Assembly: GCA_963790335.1 (NCBI GenBank)
Contig: CAWBOB010000009.1
Location: forward strand, 33,957 to 97,956
Origin: JAOUEA01 sp963790335
GTDB lineage: Bacteria > Actinomycetota > UBA4738 > HRBIN12
Length of the DNA stretch: 64,000 bases
Direction of reading: 5' to 3'
In this document: positions 41,043 through 49,531 of the stretch, piece after piece
Numbering within the stretch: the stretch's first letter is position 1
Layout: each line of letters opens with the position of its first letter
Made by a program: the position numbers and the translations under genes
Notes under the pieces: model-generated
Database searches by the model: none
What the model was told of the DNA's origin: nothing
The model's input: the letters and a program-made list of their open reading frames with translations, nothing else

Positions 41043-42383
41043 ATGGCATCGCTGCTGCGGCGGATCGCGATCGATCTCACGCCACTCCGGCGATCGAGGG
41101 ATTTCCGTTGGCTCTGGTCGGGACTCCTCTTCTCGGGGTTGGGATACCACTTCACGGTGGTCGCGACGTTCATCCAGGTCTTCGAACTCACCGGGTCGAC
41201 AGCGGCCGTCGGACTCGTCGGACTCGTCGGTCTCCTCGGCATCCTGCTCGGCATCGTCGTCGGCGGCATGTTCATCGACGCGGTCGATCGTCGGTCCACC
41301 CTGATGTGGGCGCAGGTGGGCGCGGGTGCGGGCAGCGGTCTCCTCCTGTCGACGGCGCTGCTCGACGATCCTCCGATCGTCGCGGTCTATCTGGGTGTCG
41401 CGCTGATCTCGGGCATGTCGGCGATCGACTCCTCGGTACGGAATGCGACCATCCCCCGACTCGTCGGCCACGAATCGCTTCCCTCCGCGCTCGTGCTCGG
41501 CCAGGTCGTGATGAACGCGACGGCTCTGCTCGGGCCGGCGGTGGCCGGCATCGTGATCGCCCGCGTCGGGCTCGTCGCCGCCTACGGGATCGATCTCCTG
41601 TCCTACGTGGTGATGTTCATCGTCGCCTGGACGATCAGACCCGTGCCGCCGGAAGCCGGTCAGCATCTCGAGACCGGTTGGACAGCGGTCGTCAACGGGT
41701 TCGCGTACCTGCGGGGGCGGCGCGTCCTGCAGGCTGCGTTCGGGGCCGATCTCGTGGCGATGATCTTCGGCATGCCCCGCGCGCTGTTCCCGTTGATCGC
41801 GGTGACGCAGTTCGAGCAAGGGGCAGAGGTGGTCGGCCTGCTCTTCGCCGCGCCCGCCGTGGGTGCCGTGATCGGAGCTCTGACCGGCGGGTGGGTCCGG
41901 CGCGTGCGCCATCAGGGCCGGGCCGTGCTGTGGGCGGTCGTGGCGTGGGGGGCGAGCATCGCCGCGTTCGGGCTGGTCGGCGATCGGCTGTGGCTCGCCC
42001 TGCTGCTCCTGGCGATCGCGGGTGGTGCCGACGTGATCTCCGCCATCTTCCGGGGCACGATCATCCAGCTCTCGGTGCCCGACCACCTGCGCGGCCGGCT
42101 CTCGAGCATCAACTATCTGGTCGTGGCCGGAGGCCCTCGCCTCGGTGACCTCGAAGCGGGCCTCGTCGCAGCCGCGTTCTCACCGACGGTGTCGGTCGTC
42201 TCCGGCGGGCTGCTGTGCATCGCGGGAGCGGGAGCGATCGCATGGCTCGTCCCGTCGTTCCGCCGATACGAGGCGCTCGGGCCCCCGGCTGCGCAGCCGG
42301 CGGTCGACGACGCGGATCCTCAGGAGGAGCGGCGTCGACGCGACGCCTCGAGCCACCAGGGTGAGAATCCCCGGTCGCCCTGA
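41043..42383 (+). CDS. MFS transporter (ENTS family)
   Basis: A 446-residue membrane protein with about 11-12 predicted helices. The N-terminus (RRSRDFRWLWSGLLFSGLGYHFTVVATFIQVFELTGSTAAVGLVGL) and VPDHLRGRLSSINYLVVAGGPRLGDLEAGLVAA near the end are of the PF05977/enterobactin-exporter branch of the major facilitator superfamily. These proteins export siderophores, drugs or metabolites. It starts four bases after the malic enzyme stop. Its 3' end overlaps the convergent aldo/keto reductase by 64 bases, unusually long for two coding genes. Confidence 0.87.
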   Translation: MASLLRRIAIDLTPLRRSRDFRWLWSGLLFSGLGYHFTVVATFIQVFELTGSTAAVGLVGLVGLLGILLGIVVGGMFIDAVDRRSTLMWAQVGAGAGSGLLLSTALLDDPPIVAVYLGVALISGMSAIDSSVRNATIPRLVGHESLPSALVLGQVVMNATALLGPAVAGIVIARVGLVAAYGIDLLSYVVMFIVAWTIRPVPPEAGQHLETGWTAVVNGFAYLRGRRVLQAAFGADLVAMIFGMPRALFPLIAVTQFEQGAEVVGLLFAAPAVGAVIGALTGGWVRRVRHQGRAVLWAVVAWGASIAAFGLVGDRLWLALLLLAIAGGADVISAIFRGTIIQLSVPDHLRGRLSSINYLVVAGGPRLGDLEAGLVAAAFSPTVSVVSGGLLCIAGAGAIAWLVPSFRRYEALGPPAAQPAVDDADPQEERRRRDASSHQGENPRSP

Positions 42384-43369
42384 TCGATCGTCGTGCCCGG
42401 TGACACGACGGCATCGATCGCGTCGAGCGTCGCGACGTCGAGTCGCACGTCGGCGCCTGCGATCAGGTCCTCGATCTGGGCGGGCGTGCGCGGTCCGACG
42501 ATCGCCGACGTGACGGCTGGGTGTGCAAGCACGAAGGCGACGGCCATGTGGGCCATCGAGATGCCGGCAGCCTCGGCGATCGGGACGAGTCGCTCGACGA
42601 TGTCGAGCTTCGATTGGATCTCGCGTCGCTCGAGGTCGAACTGTGCCGCCACCGGCCCTCCGCGTTCGCGCGATCGGCTCGCTCGAGAGTCGGATGAACC
42701 GTCGAAGTCGTTTCGGCGATACCGCCCGGTGAGCCAGCCCCGGGCGAGCGGCGCCCACACGAGCACCCCCATCCGATACGCCTGAGCCACGGGGAGCACG
42801 TCGTCTTCGGCATGCCGCGCGAGGATCGAGTAGGGAGGTTGTTCCGTGCGAAATCGTTCGAGCCCCCGGCGCTCAGCCGCCCACTGCGCCTGCACGATCT
42901 GCCAGCCGTGGAACGTCGAGCAACCGAACGCCCCGATCATGCCTGCGCGCTGCAGATCGGTGAGGGCCGCGAGGGTCTCCTCGATCTCGGTCTCCTCCTC
43001 GGGACGATGCACCTGGTAGAGATCGATGTGGTCGGTGCCCAACCGACGGAGGCTCGCCTCGACCGCCCGCCTGATCCAGAGCCGGGAGTTCCCTCGCTCG
43101 TTCGGTCCAGGACCCATCGGGTTGTGGAACTTCGTCGCCAGGACCACATCGTCGCGCCGACCCTTGAGCGCGGCGCCCACGATCGTCTCGGACTCACCGT
43201 TCGAATAGACGTCGGCGGTGTCGACCAGGTTGACGCCGCCGTCGATCGCGGCGTGGACGATCCGGATGCATGCCTCGATGTCGGTGTTGCCCCACGCACC
43301 GAACATCATCGTGCCGAGGCAATGGGTGCTCACACGGATACCGGTGCCGCCGAGCACGCGATACTCCAT
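42320..43369 (-). CDS. Aldo/keto reductase
   Basis: A 349-residue NADPH-dependent reductase with the catalytic tetrad D50 (VNLVDTADVY), Y55, K80 (VLATKFHNP) and H121 (DLYQVHRPE). It belongs to the AKR12/13-like group (GTGIRVSTHCLGTMMFGAWGN). C-terminal NADP-binding part: TSAIVGPRTPAQIEDLIAGADVRL. It closes the minus-strand catabolic operon; the stop/start contact with the enoyl-CoA hydratase is one base. Likely reduces an aldehyde or ketone intermediate. Confidence 0.9.
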   Translation of the reverse strand: MEYRVLGGTGIRVSTHCLGTMMFGAWGNTDIEACIRIVHAAIDGGVNLVDTADVYSNGESETIVGAALKGRRDDVVLATKFHNPMGPGPNERGNSRLWIRRAVEASLRRLGTDHIDLYQVHRPEEETEIEETLAALTDLQRAGMIGAFGCSTFHGWQIVQAQWAAERRGLERFRTEQPPYSILARHAEDDVLPVAQAYRMGVLVWAPLARGWLTGRYRRNDFDGSSDSRASRSRERGGPVAAQFDLERREIQSKLDIVERLVPIAEAAGISMAHMAVAFVLAHPAVTSAIVGPRTPAQIEDLIAGADVRLDVATLDAIDAVVSPGTTIDQGDRGFSPWWLEASRRRRSS

Positions 43370-44157
43370 CAGTCCCCTCCACCTTCGTTCGTCCCGATCT
43401 TCCCCCCGCGCCGGTCGAGGAACGCATGCATGCGTTCCGCTCGGTCTGGCGCGTGGAAGGTCAGGGTGTACGCGAGTCGCTCCATCGCCGGGCTCGCCTC
43501 GCCGCGAGCCGCCGCATCGATCAGGAGCTTCGCGAGCCGAACGGCGGTTCGGGGCTGTCCGGCCAGCACCTCCATCAGACCTCGCGCCTCATCCAGGGCG
43601 CGACCGGGTTCGACGAGGCGATTGACGAGGCCGAGGGCGTGAGCCTCGGCTGCGTCGAGCAGCCGGCCGGTCAGGATGTACTCCTTCGCGAGCCCGACCC
43701 CGACGTGCTGAAGCAGACGCAGGGTGCCTCCGGCACCGGGGATGATGCCGAGCCCGACCTCGGGGAAGCCGACCTTCGCCGACGAAACAGCGACACGCAG
43801 GTCGCACGCCAGCGCGAGCTCCCACCCGCCCCCCAGCGCGTGGCCATTGATCGCGGCGATCGTCGGGAACGGCAGGGCTTCGAGCTCGAGCATGACGCCT
43901 TGCACGAATCCGTCGAGCGCGACGAAGGCCGGGCGGTCGACGAGCTCCTCGACGTCGGCTCCTGCGGCGAAGGCCTGATCGCCTGCGCCCGTCACGATGA
44001 GTCCTTGGATGTCGTCGTCGCCGCTGAGCGCGGCGAACGCCGTCCGCAGCTCCGACCACGCTTGCTTCGAGAGTGCGTTCCGTCGCTCCGGCCGGTCGAT
44101 CGTCGCCACGGCGACGCCGTCGTGGACCTCGACGCGGATCGACGCCGTCTCAGCCAT
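43369..44157 (-). CDS. Enoyl-CoA hydratase/isomerase
   Basis: A 262-residue crotonase-fold enzyme. The oxyanion-hole segment is GAGDQAFAAGADVEEL and INGHALGGGWELALACD; both catalytic Glu are present (E113 in GGGWE and E133 in GFPEVGLGIIPGAGG), so hydration of 2-enoyl-CoA is expected. It overlaps the 3-hydroxyacyl-CoA dehydrogenase gene by eight bases, matching consecutive beta-oxidation steps. Confidence 0.92.
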   Translation of the reverse strand: MAETASIRVEVHDGVAVATIDRPERRNALSKQAWSELRTAFAALSGDDDIQGLIVTGAGDQAFAAGADVEELVDRPAFVALDGFVQGVMLELEALPFPTIAAINGHALGGGWELALACDLRVAVSSAKVGFPEVGLGIIPGAGGTLRLLQHVGVGLAKEYILTGRLLDAAEAHALGLVNRLVEPGRALDEARGLMEVLAGQPRTAVRLAKLLIDAAARGEASPAMERLAYTLTFHAPDRAERMHAFLDRRGGKIGTNEGGGD

Positions 44158-45019
44158 CCTGGGAGTGGTACTCGTAGACGCCCCGGCCGGTCTTACGTCC
44201 GAGGAACCCGGCCTCGACGTACTCGACGAGCATCGGGCACGGGCGAAAGCGCTCGCCGAGCGTCTCGTGCAGGTATCGCAACACGCTGAGCCGCACGTCG
44301 AGCCCGATCAGATCCCCGAGCTCGAAGGGCCCCATCGGGAAGCCGAGGGCGAGCTTGACAGCCTTGTCGATCTCTTCCGGCGAGGCGACGCCCTCCATGT
44401 ACATGTACCAAGCCTCGTTCCCGATCGTCGCGCTGAGCCGGCTGGTGGCGAATCCGGGTCGATCGGCGACGACGATCGTCTCCTTCCCGAGCTGCCGACA
44501 GAACCGCCTCGCGCGATCGACGGTCTTCTCACCCGTCGTGAGACCACGCACGACCTCCACCAGCGGCATGCGATCGGGCGGGTTGAAGAAGTGCAGCCCG
44601 ATCACCCGTTCCCGGTGCTGGGTCCAACTGCCGATCATCGTGATGCTGAGAGCCGAGGTGTTCGACGCGAGGATCGTGGTCGCCGGTACGAGCTCGTCGA
44701 GCCGTTCGAAGACCGCCCGCTTGATCGCGGGGTCTTCCGGTACGGCCTCGATCACGACGCGGCTGTCCTTGACGGCCTCCTCGAGGGTGTCGACGAACGC
44801 GATCCTCGCGAGGGTCGCCTCCTTCTCTTCCCTCGTCACGACCCCGCGAGCGAGACCCTTGTCGAGGGTCAGCTCGATGCCCGACTTCGCCACTCCGAGG
44901 GCCTCGCTGCTCTCGTCGTAGAGTCGGACCTCGAAGCCCTGTGCGGCAGCGACCTGCGCGATGCCATGTCCCATCGTGCCCGCCCCCACGATCGCGACGG
45001 GCCAGTCGGCTGCTCTCAT
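44150..45019 (-). CDS. 3-hydroxyacyl-CoA (3-hydroxybutyryl-CoA type) dehydrogenase
   Basis: A 289-residue short form (no hydratase fusion). NAD-binding GAGTMGHGIAQVAAAQG at the N-terminus, the catalytic segment ASNTSALSIT and H143 in RVIGLHFFNPPDRMPLVEVV, and the C-terminal dimerisation domain (GFPMGPFELGDLIGLD). Oxidises 3-hydroxyacyl-CoA to 3-ketoacyl-CoA with NAD. ATG 45019 has GGAGAGGA upstream. It follows the MarR-endonuclease V-like gene by 67 bases. Confidence 0.93.
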   Translation of the reverse strand: MRAADWPVAIVGAGTMGHGIAQVAAAQGFEVRLYDESSEALGVAKSGIELTLDKGLARGVVTREEKEATLARIAFVDTLEEAVKDSRVVIEAVPEDPAIKRAVFERLDELVPATTILASNTSALSITMIGSWTQHRERVIGLHFFNPPDRMPLVEVVRGLTTGEKTVDRARRFCRQLGKETIVVADRPGFATSRLSATIGNEAWYMYMEGVASPEEIDKAVKLALGFPMGPFELGDLIGLDVRLSVLRYLHETLGERFRPCPMLVEYVEAGFLGRKTGRGVYEYHSQDG

Positions 45020-45086
45020 GCGCGACGTCCTCTCCCTCGTAGTCGTTGCCCTGCGCCGTCGGCCCGGGCACTCCGCGCTTGGCCGG

Positions 45087-46517
45087 CTATCCATGGATCC
45101 CGTCCCGCATGCCGGTGCCGGCGCCGCTCTCGTACTCGCTGCGGAGTCGGCGTGAGAGATCCCTGGCTCGTTGCAGGGGCTCGGGCATGCGCTGACGCCC
45201 CGTCGTGCGCAGGACCATGTCGCGGGCGGTCTCGGGCGTGGTCAGCCACGCTGCGTGCGCCATCACGGGGTTGGCCTTCGACACGGTCCTGACCCGGAAC
45301 CCGACGAGCCGGGTGTCGATGCGCACGGGGGTCCAGTCGCCTCGATGGGTGTCGGGCTCTGGTGCCTCCCCGATCTCCGGGTGCTCGGTCACACCGACCG
45401 TCGGCACGTCGAGCGCTGCACCGAGCTGGATCGCGAGGCCCGCGCCGCGCATGTGGTCGCGACCGGCCGCGTTCACGACGATGAGGTCAGGACGCACCGA
45501 CAGCGCGGCGACGACGTCCTCGAGGATCGGGCCGATCGTGAGGGAGAGGTAGCCCACCTGGTAGGGGCGAACGAGCTTGCGCGTGGCCGTCGCGGTCTCC
45601 ACGACGTCGTGGTCCTGCATCACCACCGCCGCAGCCCATGCGATGTCACGCGGATGCCCCCTCAGTCGGTTCGTGGGGAGCGACACGAATACCCCGGCGA
45701 CCGAGGGGTGACCATCGGCGACCCCGGGCCATGGCTCGCACTCGTCGACGCGCTTGGCGAGCTTGCGTTGCAGTCGCTCGAGCTCCCGGTGCGTCGTCGG
45801 CCACATGTCGCAGCCAGCCATGGCGCTGCTCGGACCGACCATCGGTTCCGGCGGGGAAGGCACGACCTCGGGAAGCACGCGGAGCTCGTCGCCCGCGAGC
45901 GTGACCGGTCGCCGCCGACGGCGCCGGCTGGGGTACTCCTCGTAGGCGGTGAGGAGCTGTCGCATCGTGCGGATGGTCGTCTCGAGATCATCCGGGTCGA
46001 CACCGGCCAGGAGCTCGCGCTCCCCTTCCACGCAGGCCGTCATCGCCCGATCGATCGTGCTGAGCCCCTGCACGGTGAGGATCACCGGCAGGCTGCGGCG
46101 ATCGGTCGGATCCGCGGTCCGCTCGATCAGGCCCTTCGCCTCGAGTCGGTACAGGCGGTTCGTGACGGCGGCGGGCGAGAGCAGGAGCAACCGGTGGAGT
46201 TCCTTCGGCGACATACGGAACGGTGGACCGGCGCCCCGGAGGGCGGCGAGCACGAGGAACTGGCCCCAGTCGAGTCCGAGCTTCGACGACGTTCGCTCCA
46301 TGCGTTGCTGCAGGATCTGTGCCAGGCGCGACACCCTCGCGGTCACCGCCACGGGAGCCAGCTCGGACTGCGGTCGCTCGTTCGCCCATTCCCCGAGGAC
46401 CACGTCGATCTGATCGAGCGGCGGGGGCCCGGGAGCTGCTTCCGCGAATCGGCTGTGCGCCGGACGCGCATGCCCCGGCTCGGCGTCGGCGCTCGAGGCA
46501 TGGTCTCGCAGGGTCAT
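45087..46517 (-). CDS. MarR regulator fused to a catalytically degenerate endonuclease V-like domain
   Basis: A 476-residue protein. Residues about 45-200 are a MarR winged helix (RVSRLAQILQQRMERTSSKLGLDWGQFLVLAALRG, KELHRLLLLSPAAVTNRLYRLEAKGLIERTADPTDRRSLPVILT, the DxR wing). After a basic Arg linker (about 196-206), residues about 243-460 align with endonuclease V (Nfi): SVAGVFVSL, RPYQVGYLSLTIGP, RPDLIVVNAAGRDHMRGAGLAIQLGAALDVPTVGVTEHP, RMPEPLQRARDLSRR. The three metal carboxylates of Nfi are replaced (F277, I328, N349); only H355 remains. So it is probably not a nuclease but a sensor or DNA-contact domain. ATGA overlap with the MaoC gene shows operon membership and suggests local control. 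Confidence 0.85.
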   Translation of the reverse strand: MTLRDHASSADAEPGHARPAHSRFAEAAPGPPPLDQIDVVLGEWANERPQSELAPVAVTARVSRLAQILQQRMERTSSKLGLDWGQFLVLAALRGAGPPFRMSPKELHRLLLLSPAAVTNRLYRLEAKGLIERTADPTDRRSLPVILTVQGLSTIDRAMTACVEGERELLAGVDPDDLETTIRTMRQLLTAYEEYPSRRRRRRPVTLAGDELRVLPEVVPSPPEPMVGPSSAMAGCDMWPTTHRELERLQRKLAKRVDECEPWPGVADGHPSVAGVFVSLPTNRLRGHPRDIAWAAAVVMQDHDVVETATATRKLVRPYQVGYLSLTIGPILEDVVAALSVRPDLIVVNAAGRDHMRGAGLAIQLGAALDVPTVGVTEHPEIGEAPEPDTHRGDWTPVRIDTRLVGFRVRTVSKANPVMAHAAWLTTPETARDMVLRTTGRQRMPEPLQRARDLSRRLRSEYESGAGTGMRDGIHG

Positions 46518-46966
46518 CGTCCGTCTCCCGCCTGTCGTGAGGGCAGCGCGACCGTCGCGGTGCCCGGGGTCGTCACCGTGCCGGACGGATCCTCGATCCA
46601 GATGTCGAGATCGACGAGGTGCTCGCCGTCGCGGTCGGCGATGTCGGTCACCGTGCCTCGGCAGCGAAGATCCTGGTCGGGGAAGTCGAGGCCGCGGTAG
46701 GAGCATCCGTACCGGACGATGCGTCCCGCCGGCGCGACCCACTCGTGCAGGAGGTGCCCCAGGAAGGCGTTCTTCAAGGCCCCGTGCACCACGAGTCCCT
46801 GGAGGCCGATCGACCTCGCATACTCGACGTCATAGTGGATCTCGTAGAAGTCACCGGAGGCCGCAGCCCACATCACGAGCTGGCGCGGTGTGCATCGCTT
46901 CACCAGCTCCGGGATGCGATCGCCGGCGCTGACGTCCTCGATGTAGACCTGGGTCTCGGGAGCCAT
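46514..46966 (-). CDS. MaoC-type (R)-specific enoyl-CoA hydratase
   Basis: A 150-residue HotDog-fold protein. The hydratase motif is at SGDFYEIHYDVEYARSIGLQGLVVHGALKNAFLGHLLHEWV (Asp/His catalytic pair in D-x4-H). Acts on 2-enoyl-CoA, forming (R)-3-hydroxyacyl-CoA, or as half of a two-subunit dehydratase with the adjacent gene. It overlaps the MarR fusion by four bases and is 11 bases after the preceding MaoC-like gene. Confidence 0.88.
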   Translation of the reverse strand: MAPETQVYIEDVSAGDRIPELVKRCTPRQLVMWAAASGDFYEIHYDVEYARSIGLQGLVVHGALKNAFLGHLLHEWVAPAGRIVRYGCSYRGLDFPDQDLRCRGTVTDIADRDGEHLVDLDIWIEDPSGTVTTPGTATVALPSRQAGDGR

Positions 46967-46977
46967 GTCGCCTCTCG

Positions 46978-47445
46978 TCAGTAGTTGATCACCGTAGCTC
47001 GGAGGATCGCGACGACCTCGTCGTCGCGACGGTAGGTGGTCTCGCGCGTGATGAGCAACATGCGCCCGATCGACCCGTCTCGCTCTTTCAGTTCGACGAT
47101 CGCGGTGGTCGCGACGAGCTCGTCTCCGGCCATCACGGATGCGTGGTACTCATGCTCTGTTCCGCCGTTCAGGCTTCTCGTGAGCCCGGGGTGCAGACCG
47201 CGGATCGGCGGCCCGGGGTCGGGCTCGCCCGGCATCAGGCGAGGGACCCCCAGGAAGCCGGGCGGGGCCGGGAGACGGTCGAAGCCCCGCTGCCGGGCAA
47301 CGGCCTCGTCGTGGAAGACGGGGTCGTCGATGCCCACGGCGCGTGCCCACATCCTGATGCCCGTTCGCTCCACCTCGTGGACCACCGGTGGCCACTCCTG
47401 GCCGATCAGAGCCTCGAGATCGGGCGTGACGAGGGCTTCGGTCAT
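46978..47445 (-). CDS. MaoC-like N-terminal dehydratase (FAS1-like, PF13452)
   Basis: A 155-residue HotDog-fold protein of the kind that partners a MaoC hydratase: IGQEWPPVVHEVERTGIRMWARAVGIDDPVFHDEAVARQRGFDRLPAPPGFLG, then the sheet with EYHASVMAGDELVATTAIVELKERDG. As in HadA/HadB or in steroid-type dehydratases, one of the two proteins contributes the active site and this one the structural half. The start overlaps the nitrilase stop (ATGA). Confidence 0.85.
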   Translation of the reverse strand: MTEALVTPDLEALIGQEWPPVVHEVERTGIRMWARAVGIDDPVFHDEAVARQRGFDRLPAPPGFLGVPRLMPGEPDPGPPIRGLHPGLTRSLNGGTEHEYHASVMAGDELVATTAIVELKERDGSIGRMLLITRETTYRRDDEVVAILRATVINY

Positions 47446-48287
47446 GGCGTCGGCCGCGCTCCCGCCTCGACCTGATAGAGCTCCGGTCGGTACCACTGCC
47501 ACAGCACCCCGGCCTTGCACGCCTTCTCGATGCCGCGCCGATCCTCCTCGGCCCGCAGGTACCGGATGCGGTCGAGGTCGCAGTCGGCCACGTACACGCC
47601 CTCGACGGACCCCTCGGTCAGCACGGCCTCCGGCGAGCAGATCATCGCGAGGCCGGCGTTCGAGGTCTCGTGGCCCAGGATGTTCTGGCAGGTCGCCGTG
47701 TAGGCGAGGTTCTCGATCGCCCTCGCTCGCGTGAGGACGCGCCAGGTGTCCCACTGGGCCATCTTCCAGAGGCCGGCCGGCATGAAGATGATCTCGGCCC
47801 CCTGCAGCGCGAGCTGGCGGGAGAGCTCCGGCACGTAGACCTCGCTGCAGACGAGCATGCCGATCGTGCACTCGCCGATGTCGAAGACCGGCAGGTCCGT
47901 CCCCGCCGTGTAGCCGAAGTCCCAGAACGAGCCGCCCTTGTAGATCCACGGGCCCTCCGGGGTCGTGCGCCGGTACCGCCCGACCTCCTTGCCGTCGGGG
48001 CCGAGGAGGACGAGCGCGTTGAAGTGGCGTTCCGCGTCGCCGGGCAGCGGTTCGATCGTGCCGGCGATCAGGAAGATGTCGAGATCACGTGCTGTGGCAG
48101 CGAGTTCGGGGATCGCGTCGTAGTCCATCGGTGGTGTCCACGGGCCGGGGAACGTCTCCGGCAAGCAGACGATCCGCGCGCCGAGGGCGGCCGCCTGCTC
48201 CACGTATGTCAAGGCCCGCTGCACGTTCTTCGGCGGATCGTCCGTCTCCGCCCTGGTCTGCACCATGCCGATCCTGATCGTGGTCAT
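47442..48287 (-). CDS. Carbon-nitrogen hydrolase (nitrilase superfamily) with altered Lys
   Basis: A 281-residue protein of the nitrilase/amidase superfamily. Of the Glu-Lys-Cys triad, E44 (IVCLPETFPG) and C147 (GMLVCSEVYVPELSRQLALQGAE) are present, but the Lys position reads R107 (VGRYRRTTPEG; normally YRKTHL). The superfamily hydrolyses nitriles, amides or carbamoyl groups. An Arg at this position is rarely seen and would need activity testing. Located between a CoA-transferase and two MaoC genes, so an amide or nitrile substrate for the island is plausible. Confidence 0.85.
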   Translation of the reverse strand: MTTIRIGMVQTRAETDDPPKNVQRALTYVEQAAALGARIVCLPETFPGPWTPPMDYDAIPELAATARDLDIFLIAGTIEPLPGDAERHFNALVLLGPDGKEVGRYRRTTPEGPWIYKGGSFWDFGYTAGTDLPVFDIGECTIGMLVCSEVYVPELSRQLALQGAEIIFMPAGLWKMAQWDTWRVLTRARAIENLAYTATCQNILGHETSNAGLAMICSPEAVLTEGSVEGVYVADCDLDRIRYLRAEEDRRGIEKACKAGVLWQWYRPELYQVEAGARPTP

Positions 48288-48333
48288 GCGTTCGTCGCTC
48301 CTCTATCGCTGTGTCGCCGCGCTTCGATGCCGA

Positions 48334-49530
48334 TCACGTGATCACGGCCTCGCCGAACACGCCGTCGCGCCGAAGCGCGTCGATCCGAACATCGTCGTAT
48401 CCCAGCACCGATCGCAGGACGGCATCGGTGTCGCCTCCCAGCGTCGGTGGCGCGGCCGCGGCCTTCTCTGGCGATCCGACGACCTTGATCGCGTTGCCGA
48501 CCGCTCGCACCTCGCCCTGGTCCGTCGTGAAGGACCGAACCATGCCCCGCGCGGCCACGTTGGGGTCGTCGAAGACCGCAGGCATCCGGTTCACGGGCGC
48601 TGCCGGGACCCCGGCGGCCTGCAGAGCCGCGAGCCACGCCGTGGAATCGCGACGCGCGAAGATCGCTTCGAGGAGTGGGAGCAGCTCGTCTCGGTGAGCT
48701 TGCCGCGACCGCGCCTCGTCGAACTCGGGGCGCGCGAGCTCCTGCGGGTCGTCGAGCGCGCTCCGCAGCTTCATCCAGAAGTGCTCCTCACGGGGGGCGA
48801 CGACGATGTACGCGTCGTCGGCGCATCGGAACGCCTGCCACGGGGTGATGAAGGGGTGGGCCGAGCCGCGGGGCTCCTGGTCGAGCCCGGTGTTGAGGTA
48901 CAACGTGCCCACGTGGGCGAGCATCTCGACCATCACGTCGAACATCGCGACGTCGAAGTGTTCGCCGCGCCCGGTCTCGCGCTTGCCTTCGACGCCGGCC
49001 AACACCGCGATCGCTGCGAAGACGCCGGCGAGCAGATCGGCGACCGGGATCCCCATGATCACCGGTGGCCGCTCCGGCTCGCCCATGATCGACATGTGAC
49101 CGGTCATCGCCTGCAGGATCAGGTCGTAGGCGGGCTGGTCGCGCGAAGGCGCGTCCTGGCCGAAGCCCGAGACCGACACCAGCACCACCGAGGGATTGAC
49201 GGCGCGCATGCGATCGAACCCGACGCCGAGTCGATCGATCACGCCCGGGCGGAAGTTCTCGACGACGGCGTCGGCAGAGCGGATGAGATCGAACAGCACC
49301 TCGTGACCTCCCTCGGTCTTGAGGTCCAGCACCACGCTGCGCTTGTTCCGGTTGTGGGTGAGGTGGATCGCGCTCTCGTCGCCGATGCCGTAGATCGCCG
49401 AACGCCGGCCGGCGTCGCCGTTCGGCGGCTCGACCTTGATGACGTCGGCGCCGAGGTCGGACAGGATCATGCCGCCGAACGTGCCGGCGATCACCTGGCC
49501 GAGCTCGATGATGCGCAGGTGCTCGAGCAT
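48334..49530 (-). CDS. Class III CoA-transferase (CaiB/BaiF family)
   Basis: A 398-residue enzyme that moves CoA from a donor acyl-CoA to an organic acid. The family start is MLEHLRIIELGQVIAGTFGGMILSDLGADVIKVEPP; the catalytic Asp is D136 in DQPAYDLILQAMTG; NRNKRSVVLDLKTEGGHEVLFDLIRSADAVVENFRPG is the CoA-site region. The ATG at 49530 lies one base after the stop of the AhpD-like gene behind GGAG; the TTG three codons upstream is not needed. This is the substrate-activating step of the minus-strand operon. Confidence 0.93.
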   Translation of the reverse strand: MLEHLRIIELGQVIAGTFGGMILSDLGADVIKVEPPNGDAGRRSAIYGIGDESAIHLTHNRNKRSVVLDLKTEGGHEVLFDLIRSADAVVENFRPGVIDRLGVGFDRMRAVNPSVVLVSVSGFGQDAPSRDQPAYDLILQAMTGHMSIMGEPERPPVIMGIPVADLLAGVFAAIAVLAGVEGKRETGRGEHFDVAMFDVMVEMLAHVGTLYLNTGLDQEPRGSAHPFITPWQAFRCADDAYIVVAPREEHFWMKLRSALDDPQELARPEFDEARSRQAHRDELLPLLEAIFARRDSTAWLAALQAAGVPAAPVNRMPAVFDDPNVAARGMVRSFTTDQGEVRAVGNAIKVVGSPEKAAAAPPTLGGDTDAVLRSVLGYDDVRIDALRRDGVFGEAVIT

Positions 49531-49531
49531 C

